From Parahoeflea alexandrii (GTDB lineage Bacteria; Pseudomonadota; Alphaproteobacteria; Rhizobiales; Rhizobiaceae): a stretch of 64,000 bases of DNA. Both the position numbers and the translations under genes were made by a program. The notes beneath the pieces are model-generated. The model made no database searches, had not been told where the DNA came from, and saw nothing but the letters and a program-made list of their open reading frames with translations. The stretch's first letter is position 1. The number at the start of each line of letters is the position of its first letter. Positions 9,608-17,867 of the stretch are shown here, piece after piece. The stretch covers positions 1 to 64,000 of the forward strand of contig NZ_JAAAML010000006.1 of assembly GCF_024105735.1 (NCBI RefSeq). The letters are read 5' to 3'.

Positions 9608-10681
9608 ATGAGCACAGGCCAGACATCCGATCCAATTGCGGCCTACGAGAAGCGCATAGCGGCGCTCGAAGCGAAACTGAACACTCTCGAAGAGAGCGTG
9701 ATTTCGCGGACTGTGCGTGAATCCGAGACATTCGACTGGAAAACATGGGCGGAGCGGTTCGGACTGCTCATCGCATGGGGTGTGATGATCCTCATTCTCG
9801 GTGCCTTCAAGCCGGACCAGATGTTTGCCTGGAACTCCTATGCGAGCATGTTCGGCTCCAATGCCATGGTCGTGGTGTTGACCCTGGCGCTGATGATCCC
9901 GTTGACGACCGGCGATTTCGACCTTTCGGTCGCCAGCGTCATGGGGCTGAGCTCGATGCTGCTGGCGGTGCTCAACGTCAAGATGGGCATGCCGATCGGC
10001 GGCGCCATTGTCTTTGTTCTCGCGGCGGGCGCGATTGTCGGATTGATCAACTCCTTCTTCATTCTCTATTTCGGAGTGCACTCGTTGATCGTGACACTGG
10101 GCACGGGCTATTTCATCAATGGCGTGATCCTGTGGGTGTCGAACTCCAACACCATCGCCGGTGTATCGATGGATCTGGTCAAGGCAGTCATCCTCACTCG
10201 CCTGTTCGGGATTCCGATCGGGTTTTACTACGCCTTGGCACTGTCGGTTCTGGTCTGGTACGTGTTCCAGCACACGAGCCTTGGCCGACGTCTGCTGTTC
10301 GTCGGGCGGGGGCGCGAGGTGGCGCGCCTGTCGGGCGTCAACGTCAACCGTGTGCGCACCGGAGCACTGGTGGCGTCGGGTGTCATCGCGGCGTTTGCGG
10401 GCGTTCTCTATACCGGTATGCGCGGGGCGTCTGACCCGTCATCGGCGCTGGCCTTCCTGCTCCCGGCCTTCGCTGCCGCGTTCCTCGGGTCAACCGCCAT
10501 CTATCCCGGCCGGTTCAATGCACCCGGCGCTTTCGTCGCTGTTTTCTTCCTCTCGACCGGCATCATGGGATTGAATTTCCTTGGCGTCGACAGTTTCGTG
10601 CAGAACCTGTTCTACGGTGGAGGCCTGGTGATCGCGGTCTCGATCTCACAACTGATCCGTGGCAGAAAACCGATGGATTAG
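9608..10681 (+). CDS. CUT2-type ABC transporter permease with N-terminal coiled coil, module 1
   Basis: This 357-residue inner-membrane protein of the RbsC family (BPD_transp_2) has about eight to ten hydrophobic segments from residue 55 on, the family motif VGRGREVARLSGVNV and a C-terminal TTxxPGRFN-like segment (TAIYPGRFNAPG). Ahead of the membrane part is an extra soluble segment with in-register heptads (YEKRIAALEAKLNTLE, residues 13-28). It resembles residues 11-26 of HyuA1, and the module 2 permease has no such segment. The gene starts 15 bases after the ATPase stop. Docking of HyuA1 onto the transporter through these helices is a testable inference. Confidence 0.88.
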   Translation: MSTGQTSDPIAAYEKRIAALEAKLNTLEESVISRTVRESETFDWKTWAERFGLLIAWGVMILILGAFKPDQMFAWNSYASMFGSNAMVVVLTLALMIPLTTGDFDLSVASVMGLSSMLLAVLNVKMGMPIGGAIVFVLAAGAIVGLINSFFILYFGVHSLIVTLGTGYFINGVILWVSNSNTIAGVSMDLVKAVILTRLFGIPIGFYYALALSVLVWYVFQHTSLGRRLLFVGRGREVARLSGVNVNRVRTGALVASGVIAAFAGVLYTGMRGASDPSSALAFLLPAFAAAFLGSTAIYPGRFNAPGAFVAVFFLSTGIMGLNFLGVDSFVQNLFYGGGLVIAVSISQLIRGRKPMD

Positions 10682-10871
10682 CAGGATCAGGGCGCTACAG
10701 CGAAGCTCCGCCTTTGAAGCGCCAAGAGGTTAGGCATTGACCCCGGATTGTCGCCTTGAAATTCCTGGGGGCCGACGTCATGATGCCCTCGCTTGCGCTG
10801 GAGGTGTGGCGTCACCAGACGAAAAAAGTTCTCTACGATATCATCAGCCACTTCGACATTGTCCCTGCTTT

Positions 10872-11045
10872 TGGCAAGTCCCTGTGCAATCAGGCCCCCG
10901 CAACCAAATCTTCCATTCGAATAAAACCTATCGATTCGGCAAAGCTCCGCTTCCCCGCCGAAACACCTCGGCGTCCTTCGGACCATAAACCCAAATCCGC
11001 TCCGCGTGTGATACGCAATGAAATGGTGGACCAGCGGGTCCCGGT
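10872..11045 (+). repeat. dispersed repeat, copy B, in a gene-poor stretch (10682-11091)
   Basis: CCCCCGCAACCAAATC (10896-10911) resembles the tRNA-like 3' end at 145-160. After GGCAAAGCTCCGCTT and CCGCCGAAAC (also seen in degenerate form at 188-215), the run TCCTTCGGACCATAA (10974-10988), then AAATCC, CGCAAT and CAGCGGGTC repeat the order seen at 61-127. The T-arm is damaged here. No gene is evident in this stretch of about 410 bases. The two copies bracket hydantoinase module 1. Confidence 0.45.
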
Positions 11046-11091
11046 TATTTTCTTACATCAATAGCAATGTGATCCTTCGGTTCAGCGCCGC

Positions 11092-11502
11092 CTAATCGGG
11101 CGGGTCTGCAGGTTGAACCGACGTTATGGTATTGGCCTCCATTGCCTTGCGCAGAATTGCCATGTTGCGAAGATTGGCCTTGAAACCGACATCGAAAACA
11201 TCGCCCAAGAGAGGGATTGCCCCGACAACGTAGTCGACCCCCACATTTGCAGCCATTCTGGCAAGAGGCAATTTGCCGACGCCCATCACATGGCCGCGCC
11301 AGATCATCCAGATGGACGGTGCAGCTACAAGTGTATCCCCGATACCCGGAACCAGTCCGACAATTGAATCGAGCCCGAACCGGATCGATGTTCCGGGAAG
11401 ACGGAAACTGCTGTCCAGGATTCCGGCCAGATGGTCCAACCGGGCCCGTTCCCGTTCAATTGCAATCTTGTCTTCTGTTAGGCCTGGTGAAGCAATGGTC
11501 AT
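11092..11502 (-). CDS. DUF4112 family protein
   Basis: The protein has 136 residues from ATG 11502; a TTG nine bases upstream is less likely. It matches the small DUF4112 family: LDHLAGILDSSFRLPGT, FGLDSIVGLVPGIGDT, a hydrophobic segment with WMIWRG, then VDYVVGAIPLLGDVFDVGFKAN. Two hydrophobic stretches suggest membrane association. The biochemical role of the family is unknown. It stands alone on the minus strand between a repeat-rich gap and the DUF3237 gene, and nothing links it to the catabolic operons. Confidence 0.75.
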   Translation of the reverse strand: MTIASPGLTEDKIAIERERARLDHLAGILDSSFRLPGTSIRFGLDSIVGLVPGIGDTLVAAPSIWMIWRGHVMGVGKLPLARMAANVGVDYVVGAIPLLGDVFDVGFKANLRNMAILRKAMEANTITSVQPADPPD

Positions 11503-11701
11503 GCATATCAAGTGCCGGGCATGATTTTGGTTCCCGGTTTATTGAACCGGCGAGCGGACGAATTGGCGTTTCATGCCGTGGGACGGCTCAACCAAGGCTT
11601 GGAACGTGATTGCCGAAGTCACCGGGATGCTAATCACGATGAGAGTGTGATGCCTTTCAGGATGAGGAGACGTTCCGTTCCTAGACAGCCAGCCTTGCAG
11701 A

Positions 11702-12169
11702 CTAACGGATGGCGAACAGCGCAACCGTCACGGCACCAGCCTGGCGACTGCCGCTTCCGACAAACAGGGTTCTGTTGACCCAGTCATAACGGCTATCGCC
11801 GGTTTCCAACCGCGCCTGGGTTCTCATGTAGTAGGCATCGGAACTCACCTGCTCGCCGCGCGCCATGGCCTGCATCACTTCCGCCGGACCATGGCGAAAA
11901 CCGAAGTTGCGGATGTCGATCGTGGCGCCATCATGGGTCTGCACGGCATAGCGGGTATCGAGTTCTGCAAGTCCATCTGAAAACACCGTTTGCCAGTCTG
12001 CACCGAGATCAAGAATCCGGCCGTTCAGCAATGGTCCCTCGACAGTGCCGCCGATGATGGGCACCAGGCGCCGCAGGCCGCCGCGCCCCTGGCCCATCTC
12101 CCGGATCGGACCGAGGTCCACCTGCAAGGTGCAGACAGGGTCAAGAACGGGAATGGGTGGATAGCTCAT
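11702..12169 (-). CDS. DUF3237 domain-containing protein
   Basis: The protein has 155 residues from ATG 12169. The sequence follows DUF3237 (UPF0311), a compact beta-barrel family of unknown function: PVCTLQVDLGPIREMGQGRGG, VPIIGGTVEGPLLNGRILDLGADW, GLAELDTRYAVQTHDGATIDIRNFGFR and DYDWVNRTLFVG-like DSRYDWVNRTLFVG near the end. An upstream in-frame ATG at 12199 is possible but the family homology begins after 12169. In other bacteria such genes often sit among aromatic or amide catabolic genes; here the nearest are the operon from 12969. Function is not assigned. Confidence 0.75.
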   Translation of the reverse strand: MSYPPIPVLDPVCTLQVDLGPIREMGQGRGGLRRLVPIIGGTVEGPLLNGRILDLGADWQTVFSDGLAELDTRYAVQTHDGATIDIRNFGFRHGPAEVMQAMARGEQVSSDAYYMRTQARLETGDSRYDWVNRTLFVGSGSRQAGAVTVALFAIR

Positions 12170-12418
12170 GAGATCAGGTTTTCCGGTTTCTGCAGGCATC
12201 TTCTGCTGGCGGCAATCACTCAAATGGCGGTGATGGTGATGCCGAACAGGTTCGGAGCATAGCCGAGCTTGGTTACGGTTGGAAAGCCGGTCGCCGATCA
12301 TGGACGCCGCAAGGCTTACCATGACCAGTGCAAGGCCCTTGTTCAAAGGTGGCGTGTGCTGCGCTATCGCGATTGTCAGGAGTATTTCTGCCCGGGTGGT
12401 GATTGCGCCCAGTTACAG

Positions 12419-12444
12419 AAAAAACCCGCCGCGGGCGGGTTTTT
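12419..12444. terminator. bidirectional rho-independent terminator
   Basis: A-run 12419-12424, stem CCCGCC (12425-12430) with GGCGGG (12434-12439), then TTTTT. It would end the minus-strand transcript of the gene at 12487-12840 and could also act on the plus strand. The surrounding gap 12170-12486 holds nothing else that can be supported. Confidence 0.8.
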
Positions 12445-12486
12445 GTGTTTCGAGGCGGGGCAAAAGTAGTCAGGGCCGGTTTGGAG

Positions 12487-12840
12487 TCAGGTGTCGTTGA
12501 GAAGACCCCGCGGACCAGCCACCTTGTCGTCGTCCTCGAGGAAGACATGATAGAGCTTGTCGTCGCGAAAGGCGCTGGCAAAATCGGTTGTGGTTCCATC
12601 ACCGGGCTTTGCACCGATATCGAGAAAGTCGACTTCAGCTTCCGCAGCAACGATACGGGCGTCGGCGGGCGAGAGCGCTCTGACCCGGACCACGCCATGG
12701 TTGGGTGCGTTGTCCCAGCGTGGATCGTCCGGTCTTGTGTTCGGTTCCAGACGGTAGATGTGCAGCGGGCCGTCAGGCTGCCGGGCGGCAACGGGATCGC
12801 CAAGCGTGCCAACCCTTGGCTGTTCGGGGTGATCGGTCAT
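12487..12840 (-). CDS. hypothetical protein, 117 residues
   Basis: The start at ATG 12840 is supported by AAGGAGG nine bases upstream. The protein is hydrophilic, with no signal peptide or membrane segment. Recognisable blocks are GPLHIYRLEPNTRPDDPRWD, a central VRVRALSPADARIVAAEAE and an acidic end (HVFLEDDDKVAGP). It is probably a small soluble alpha/beta protein, but the family is not recognised. It is followed by a strong terminator and stands 128 bases downstream of the SDR gene in the same direction, so it may be the last gene of that operon or separate. Confidence 0.6.
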   Translation of the reverse strand: MTDHPEQPRVGTLGDPVAARQPDGPLHIYRLEPNTRPDDPRWDNAPNHGVVRVRALSPADARIVAAEAEVDFLDIGAKPGDGTTTDFASAFRDDKLYHVFLEDDDKVAGPRGLLNDT

Positions 12841-12968
12841 TGGACGCATCCTCCTTTCGGGTGTCTTCAATCAGGAGAAAACGTCTCAAACGCTGTTTGG
12901 TTGCTATCCTCTCCGGTAGCGCAGTCGAGCGTCTTGAAGACTTTGCCGGAAAGTCAGCTTCTGCCGGA

Positions 12969-13715
12969 TCAGGGCATGTAGCCGCCGCCGTTGACCCAGA
13001 GAACCTGGCCGGTCATGAAGCTGCTTGCGGGGGACAGCAGGAACTCGACCGGACCAACCACATCCTCGGGCAGCGCCAGGCGTTGCATCGGGGTTGCCGC
13101 CCGGTAGGCTTCGAGGTTGACAATGGCTTCGTGGTCTTCCTGTGAGCGGCCGGTGCCGCCACGCAGGAAGGCGGTGTCAACCAGCCCCGGAGCAACCGCG
13201 TTGAAGCGAACGCGGGGTGCGTTCTCGAGCGCGAAAACCTTGGTCATGGCGATGACGCCGGCCTTGGAGACCGAGTAGGCGCCGTAGCCCGGCCTGACAT
13301 TTGAGGCCAGACCGGAGGAGATCATCACCACCGAACTTCCGTGCGCCATCAAGGGCAGTGCTGCCTTGGCCGCGAGAAAGGCGCCGCGCAGATTGCCGCC
13401 GGTGATTTCGTCGAAATAGCCGGCCGTCGTGTCACCGATGGGCTTCAGGGCGCTGTTGTAGCCTGCCAGGTTGACGAAACCATCGATGCTGTCCCATTGC
13501 TCCCCCAGCTCCGCGAAGGCAGCCGTCACCGATTGCTCATCGCAGACATCGATGGCAATACCAGTGGCCGCAATGGCATGACGATCAAGCGAGGCCGCAA
13601 GATCGAGCACGATGACTTCGTTGCCTTTTGCCTGAAGCGACGCCACCAGAACACGGCCAATGCCGCCTGCGCCGCCGAGGACTGCCACGCGGCCGGGTTT
13701 TTGCTGATCAGGCAT
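12969..13715 (-). CDS. SDR-family oxidoreductase
   Basis: This 248-residue short-chain dehydrogenase has the NAD(P)-binding glycine motif VLGGAGGIGRVL near the start, VNLAGYN in place of NNAG, and the catalytic set S (MISSGLAS), Y and K (YGAYSVSKAG). The substrate loop is followed by VAPGLVDTAF. The start ATG 13715 overlaps the end of the cysteine hydrolase gene by eight bases, indicating translational coupling. It is likely an alcohol or hydroxy-acid dehydrogenase in the pathway of its operon (lyase, hydrolase, racemase-fold enzyme). The exact substrate is unknown. Confidence 0.85.
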   Translation of the reverse strand: MPDQQKPGRVAVLGGAGGIGRVLVASLQAKGNEVIVLDLAASLDRHAIAATGIAIDVCDEQSVTAAFAELGEQWDSIDGFVNLAGYNSALKPIGDTTAGYFDEITGGNLRGAFLAAKAALPLMAHGSSVVMISSGLASNVRPGYGAYSVSKAGVIAMTKVFALENAPRVRFNAVAPGLVDTAFLRGGTGRSQEDHEAIVNLEAYRAATPMQRLALPEDVVGPVEFLLSPASSFMTGQVLWVNGGGYMP

Positions 13716-14352
13716 CGGATTTCCCTGCATCGAGAGAGCGGAAGAAGGCGATGATTTCGGCTTCGGAGACGACGTCGGCATATTTGGCGTTCATGTCGAA
13801 AAGGTTGGCTTCGTGCGGTGCCGGGTGGCGGTCGCCACAGGCATCGGCGACAACGCTGGTGATGAAGCCATGCGACATGGAATCGACGCAGGACGCGCGG
13901 ACGCAGCCGCTGGTCGTCAGGCCCGTCAGCACCACATTGTCGATGCCCATCGCCGTCAGTGTCGAGGCGAGGGATGTTCCAAAAAACGCGGATGGATATT
14001 GTTTGGAAACAATGATCTCATCCTCACGCGGCACAAGACCATCGGCGAACTCGGCGGTTCTCTCACCCTTGACGAAGCAGGCAAGCGGTTTGGCCTTCTC
14101 GAAAAAACGACCGCCGTTGAGCCCCCCCTTCTGATAGGTAACCTCGGTGAGTATCACCGGAATCCCCACCTGGTGAGCTATCTCGCGGATCCGCAATGCC
14201 GAGGCAAGAGCGTCGTCGACACCGGCGTAGAGCACACAGTCGGGATCGAAGTAGCCCTGGGCGAAATCGACCATGACAAGTGCCGGCGACTTCCCGAAGC
14301 CAGCCTTGTTGTCATAGGCGATCTTGTAGTTGTCATCGAGATTTTCGGTCAT
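13708..14352 (-). CDS. isochorismatase-family cysteine hydrolase
   Basis: This 214-residue protein of the isochorismatase-like superfamily carries the amidase catalytic triad: Asp29 in MVDFAQGYF, Lys117 in VSKQYPSAFFGT and Cys150 in TGLTTSGCVRASCVDS. The triad and length resemble N-carbamoylsarcosine amidase and maleamate amidohydrolase, enzymes that cut an amide or carbamoyl group from small acids. In this context it may hydrolyse the half-amide released when a cyclic imide or hydantoin is opened. It lies between the lyase gene (11 bases) and the SDR gene (overlap). The specific substrate is inference. Confidence 0.85.
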   Translation of the reverse strand: MTENLDDNYKIAYDNKAGFGKSPALVMVDFAQGYFDPDCVLYAGVDDALASALRIREIAHQVGIPVILTEVTYQKGGLNGGRFFEKAKPLACFVKGERTAEFADGLVPREDEIIVSKQYPSAFFGTSLASTLTAMGIDNVVLTGLTTSGCVRASCVDSMSHGFITSVVADACGDRHPAPHEANLFDMNAKYADVVSEAEIIAFFRSLDAGKSDA

Positions 14353-14363
14353 GAGTGCCTCTC

Positions 14364-15224
14364 TCAGATTTCGGCGTAGCGCTTCTCGAAGTCCCAGACG
14401 TCCTCGAAGCCCAGAAGCTTGTTGAATTCGGCGAAGGAATAGAGGTCGATGTCGGGTGAGGTGATGCCGTTGGCGGCGAGATCCTTGTAGGCCTTGTCGA
14501 GTGCCGCGCCGACGCTGAGGAAGCCCAGGGCCGGGTGGATGGCAATGGCGTAGCCAAGTTCCTTCAGCCGGTCGGCGGACAGGAGCGGCGTGCGGCCGCC
14601 ATTGACCATGTTCGCAAAGAGCGGCGCATCAATGCGCTCGGACACTGTCTGCATCTCGGCTTCCGATTCGGGGGACTCGATGAAAACAACGTCAGCGCCG
14701 GCTTTGCGGTAGGCCTCTCCGCGCCGAATGGCTTCATCAAGGCCCAGTCCGGTGCGCGAATCCGTACGCGCGATGATCAGGAAGTCGCGGCTTGAACGGC
14801 TGTCGCTGGCGACGCGGATCTTGCGCACCATATCCTCGATCGGGATGACGCGGCGATTTGGCGTGTGGCCGCACTTCTTCGGAAACTCTTGGTCTTCGAT
14901 CTGTATCGCGGTGACGCCGGCGGCTTCATAGCCGCGAATGGTATGCTGGACATTGAGCAGGCCGCCATAGCCTGTATCCGCGTCGGCTATGACGGGAGTG
15001 TTGGTCATCTTGACGATCTGGCCGATGCGCTCGATCATGTCCCGGTAGGTGGCGATCCCGGCATCGGGAAGGCCCAGATATGAGGCGACGGTGCCGTAGC
15101 CGGTCACATAGAGGGCCTTGAAGCCCGCGCGGTCTGCAATCAGCGCAGAGATCAGATCGAAGACGCCGGGGGCGAGGATGAAGTCCTTGGCCTCGATAGC
15201 CTGACGGAGGCGGGGGTCTGCCAT
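14364..15224 (-). CDS. isocitrate lyase/PEP mutase-family C-C lyase (paralogue 1)
   Basis: This 286-residue TIM-barrel protein has metal-site motif DADTGYGG (81-88), EDQEFPKKCGH with the catalytic-type Cys118, and IIARTDS. The KKCGH loop is typical of lyases such as 2-methylisocitrate lyase and 2,3-dimethylmalate lyase rather than of PEP mutase. Such enzymes split substituted malates to pyruvate or glyoxylate plus an acid. The second copy at 34995-35876 has the same residue numbering through Cys118 and the same C-terminal signature (EFN-L-GF-VWDFE). It sits between the racemase-fold and cysteine hydrolase genes. Confidence 0.85.
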   Translation of the reverse strand: MADPRLRQAIEAKDFILAPGVFDLISALIADRAGFKALYVTGYGTVASYLGLPDAGIATYRDMIERIGQIVKMTNTPVIADADTGYGGLLNVQHTIRGYEAAGVTAIQIEDQEFPKKCGHTPNRRVIPIEDMVRKIRVASDSRSSRDFLIIARTDSRTGLGLDEAIRRGEAYRKAGADVVFIESPESEAEMQTVSERIDAPLFANMVNGGRTPLLSADRLKELGYAIAIHPALGFLSVGAALDKAYKDLAANGITSPDIDLYSFAEFNKLLGFEDVWDFEKRYAEI

Positions 15225-15266
15225 GAGTTTTCCTTCCTTGTGAAGTGGTCTTTTGTTTTGATGTGA

Positions 15267-16013
15267 TCAGAATTCGGCAAGCAGTTTGCCAAATTCCGTG
15301 AAACGATCGTCAACTCCGGCAGCCCTGAGCATGGCCCAGAAGGTCGCCTGGTTTGAGGTGACAACAGGGACCCCGAACTCGCGTTCGAGCTGCGCTATCA
15401 GCGGCAGGGTGGGGAAGTCGGTGCAGGTGATCAGGATTGCATCGCTGCCCGGCACGAAGGCTGCGCGAACATGGTCCGCCACCTTCTCAAGCGGGGTTTC
15501 GGCAATTCGGACATATTCTGACGGTCCGCCGGCGCCGATGCCGAGGCCGATGAGCCTTTGGACCGTAAAGCCGTTTTCCTCCAGGAACGCGGTTTCATGC
15601 TCGTTGAGCCTGTCGTGATAAGGCGTGGCGACCGAAAGCCGAACCGCGCCCAAGACCTTCAAGGCATGGATGATGGCCGCGGATGTCGTAACTGCGGTGA
15701 CGCCCATGTTGTCTGTCAGTGTTTCAGGCAGTGACTCCACCGGATTGATCATCGATCCAGCGGTACAGGCATAAGCGACGGCATCAACCCGGGCGGGTTT
15801 GAGCATGCCGAAGACGCTTTCGAGATCGCGCATCAGACCTGCCTTGCCTTCCGCACTCGTGGTGTCGGGATGAAGCGGCATGCGATGGGTGTGGAAGGTC
15901 ACGCCTGGCGGCATCATTTGCGACCACTCAGCCTCGTTGACCGTGTTGGTCGGCGGTGTGATCAGGCCGAGCTTTGCCCTGGAACTGTAGGCCGACTTGT
16001 GCCGTTCAAGCAT
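15267..16013 (-). CDS. maleate isomerase/arylmalonate decarboxylase-family protein
   Basis: This 248-residue protein belongs to the Asp/Glu racemase superfamily. It has LGLITPPTNTVNEAEW at the N-end, and both active-site cysteines are in place: Cys83 in AYACTAGSMIN and Cys197 in LITCTDFPTLP. Two cysteines fit maleate isomerase, which turns maleate to fumarate, better than arylmalonate decarboxylase, which needs one. The start ATG 16013 has AAGAGG upstream. It is the first gene of the minus-strand operon that continues with the lyase, amidase and SDR. The promoter gap upstream holds a probable GntR operator. Confidence 0.82.
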   Translation of the reverse strand: MLERHKSAYSSRAKLGLITPPTNTVNEAEWSQMMPPGVTFHTHRMPLHPDTTSAEGKAGLMRDLESVFGMLKPARVDAVAYACTAGSMINPVESLPETLTDNMGVTAVTTSAAIIHALKVLGAVRLSVATPYHDRLNEHETAFLEENGFTVQRLIGLGIGAGGPSEYVRIAETPLEKVADHVRAAFVPGSDAILITCTDFPTLPLIAQLEREFGVPVVTSNQATFWAMLRAAGVDDRFTEFGKLLAEF

Positions 16014-16057
16014 GGATGGATCCTCTTGTGTGTACCAATAGCACTTCAATCGGCTTA

Positions 16058-16071
16058 ATTGTCCATACAAT
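16058..16071. promoter_or_regulatory. candidate GntR operator in divergent promoter
   Basis: ATTGTCCATACAAT is an inverted repeat (ATTGT, four-base spacer, ACAAT) in the 181-base gap between the divergently transcribed racemase-fold gene and the HutC-type GntR gene. The half-sites fit the GT-N-TA-N-AC style of HutC-subfamily sites only loosely. Binding by the adjacent GntR is inferred. Confidence 0.45.
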
Positions 16072-16194
16072 ATGACGTAATCGCGCTTCTGTCCCCACCT
16101 TCATGCTTTTGGAGCGGTGTCCCGCCGGCCCTAATTGTTGTAACTGGTCAGTCGAGCGACTGCTTTGCATGACAGAGAAACCGGGACGACCCTT

Positions 16195-16959
16195 ATGGCG
16201 GCAAGAGAGGACAGTCTGTTGAACGAGGGCCTGCCGCGCTATGCGCAGATCCAGAAGAGCCTTGAGCAGCGGCTGATTGACGGGATTTACCCGATCGGCA
16301 GCCTTATGCCGTCGGAGCAGGAGCTGTCCCAGGAGTTCAACAGCAGCCGCACAACGATCCGCGAGGCGTTGCGCTACCTGCGGGAACGCGGCTATGTCGA
16401 GCGGCGGCAGGGTGTGGGCACCAGGGTGATATCCGACACCACCCGTTCGACATTCTTCCAGTCGTTCAGCTCGCTCGACGAACTGTTCCAGGTGGCGATC
16501 GAGACCTATTACGTGGTGTTGGGTGTCGAGACGGTCGTGCTCGAACAGGAGCTTGCCGAGATGGTTGGCGGGCTCGCCGGCGAGGAATGGATCCTGATCA
16601 ACGGCGTGCGCTGGACCGAGGCGGGCGGCAAGCCGATCTGCTATGTGCAAAGCTACGTTCCCAAGCGCTTCGAACATGTGGTCGAACAGTTTCCGGGGCA
16701 TCAGGGCCCGTTTTTCGAACTTCTTGAGCGCCATGCCGAAGGTTCGATCCAGGAGGTTGTTCAGGAAATCCGGGCGCTTCCGATGCCTCAGGATTTCAGC
16801 CGCCAGCTGGGTCTGAAGCCAGGTTCCTGGTCGATGCAGCTGCTGCGGCGCTATGTCAGCGAGGGCGGTGTGCTGATAGCCTCGTTCAACTGGCATCCGG
16901 CGGACCAGATGACCTATGTCATGCGCATCCATCGCAGCCGGGAGCAACCGGCGGACTGA
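16195..16959 (+). CDS. GntR-family transcriptional regulator, HutC/UTRA type
   Basis: This 254-residue protein has a GntR winged helix at about residues 15-80 (SLMPSEQELSQEF, then SSRTTIREALRYLRERGYVER) and a UTRA ligand-binding domain behind it (LINGVRWTEAGGKPICYVQSYVP). The start ATG 16195 is the first ATG; a TTG 30 bases upstream in frame is possible. It is the only plus-strand gene inside a long minus-strand catabolic run and is divergent from the operon 16013 to 12969, which it probably controls in response to a pathway intermediate. Confidence 0.85.
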   Translation: MAAREDSLLNEGLPRYAQIQKSLEQRLIDGIYPIGSLMPSEQELSQEFNSSRTTIREALRYLRERGYVERRQGVGTRVISDTTRSTFFQSFSSLDELFQVAIETYYVVLGVETVVLEQELAEMVGGLAGEEWILINGVRWTEAGGKPICYVQSYVPKRFEHVVEQFPGHQGPFFELLERHAEGSIQEVVQEIRALPMPQDFSRQLGLKPGSWSMQLLRRYVSEGGVLIASFNWHPADQMTYVMRIHRSREQPAD

Positions 16960-16979
16960 AGTGCCGAGAGCCATCGCCA

Positions 16980-17855
16980 TCACTGAACGAAGCCAGGAAC
17001 ATAGCCAGCGTTCATTGCCTCGATGCGCATGGCGGAGAAATGGCGAAGATGCGCCGGGATGAGCAGATCGCCGGTTCCGGCCACCCGGTCGAACAGATCT
17101 TGCCTGGTGGTGATTGCCGTTGCCGGATCACTGCAGAAGCGGCTGACCCAATCGGGATGGAAAACCTGGACCGGGCTGTGAACAGCGTCGGCGCAGAAGA
17201 AGGCCTTTCGCGATCCATGGCACATGCACAGTCCAAGTTGGCCGGGCGTGTGGCCGGGCAGCGCCATGAGGGACAGTCCGGTGGCGATTTCGAAGCCGTC
17301 ATTGACTAATTCAGCCAGGCCCGCCTCGATGACCGGCATGACGCTGTCGCTGAAGCATCCGTGATTGTGAACGCCGGGTGAGGCCTCTTCCTCGGCTTGC
17401 CAATGGGCGAACTCGGTACGGCCGATCAGGTAGCGGGCATTGGGGAAAGTCGGCACCCAGCGGCCATCGACCAGCTTGGTGTTCCAGCCGACATGGTCGG
17501 TGTGCAGATGTGTGCACATCACGATATCGATGTCTTCGGGACGAAGCCCGGCCCTTGCCAGACGCTCGAGATAGCGGGTCGAGGCCCGCTGATGCCAGTC
17601 AGGCCGCCGCGGTCTTGGTTTGTGTTCGCCGATGCAGGTGTCGATCAGAATTGTCCGGCCGCCGATGCGGAGCAGATGGCTGTGCACTCCGAGCAGGATC
17701 TGCCCGTTATCGAAGTCAACATGATGAGGCGCAAGCGCCTGGCGGTGCGGCTCAAGGCTTTCGACCGCGCGATCAGGAAACAGAAGGTCGATCGGCAACG
17801 CGAACGGGTCAAGGTCCGAGATGGTTTCGATGGTGGCAGTGCCGAAGTTCATCAT
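16980..17855 (-). CDS. MBL-fold metallo-hydrolase
   Basis: This 291-residue metallo-beta-lactamase-fold protein has the zinc motif THLHTDHVGW (His116, His118, Asp120, His121), a third-ligand region ALPGHTPGQ, bridging Asp in FFCADAVHSP and final His in PAHLRH. It resembles the AHL-lactonase/RNase-unrelated hydrolase branch, which opens lactones, esters or thioesters. It is the last gene of the minus-strand operon beginning at 23890, 12 bases after the SDR gene. A role in hydrolysing a cyclic intermediate is plausible but not shown. Confidence 0.85.
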   Translation of the reverse strand: MMNFGTATIETISDLDPFALPIDLLFPDRAVESLEPHRQALAPHHVDFDNGQILLGVHSHLLRIGGRTILIDTCIGEHKPRPRRPDWHQRASTRYLERLARAGLRPEDIDIVMCTHLHTDHVGWNTKLVDGRWVPTFPNARYLIGRTEFAHWQAEEEASPGVHNHGCFSDSVMPVIEAGLAELVNDGFEIATGLSLMALPGHTPGQLGLCMCHGSRKAFFCADAVHSPVQVFHPDWVSRFCSDPATAITTRQDLFDRVAGTGDLLIPAHLRHFSAMRIEAMNAGYVPGFVQ

Positions 17856-17867
17856 GGCAGGGGCCGT

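Noticed and set aside
11512-11701. Short hairpin CCGGTT/AACCGG at 11534-11550 as a terminator
   Set aside because: It has only six pairs and no T-run on either strand, and lies upstream of the DUF4112 start, not after a gene.
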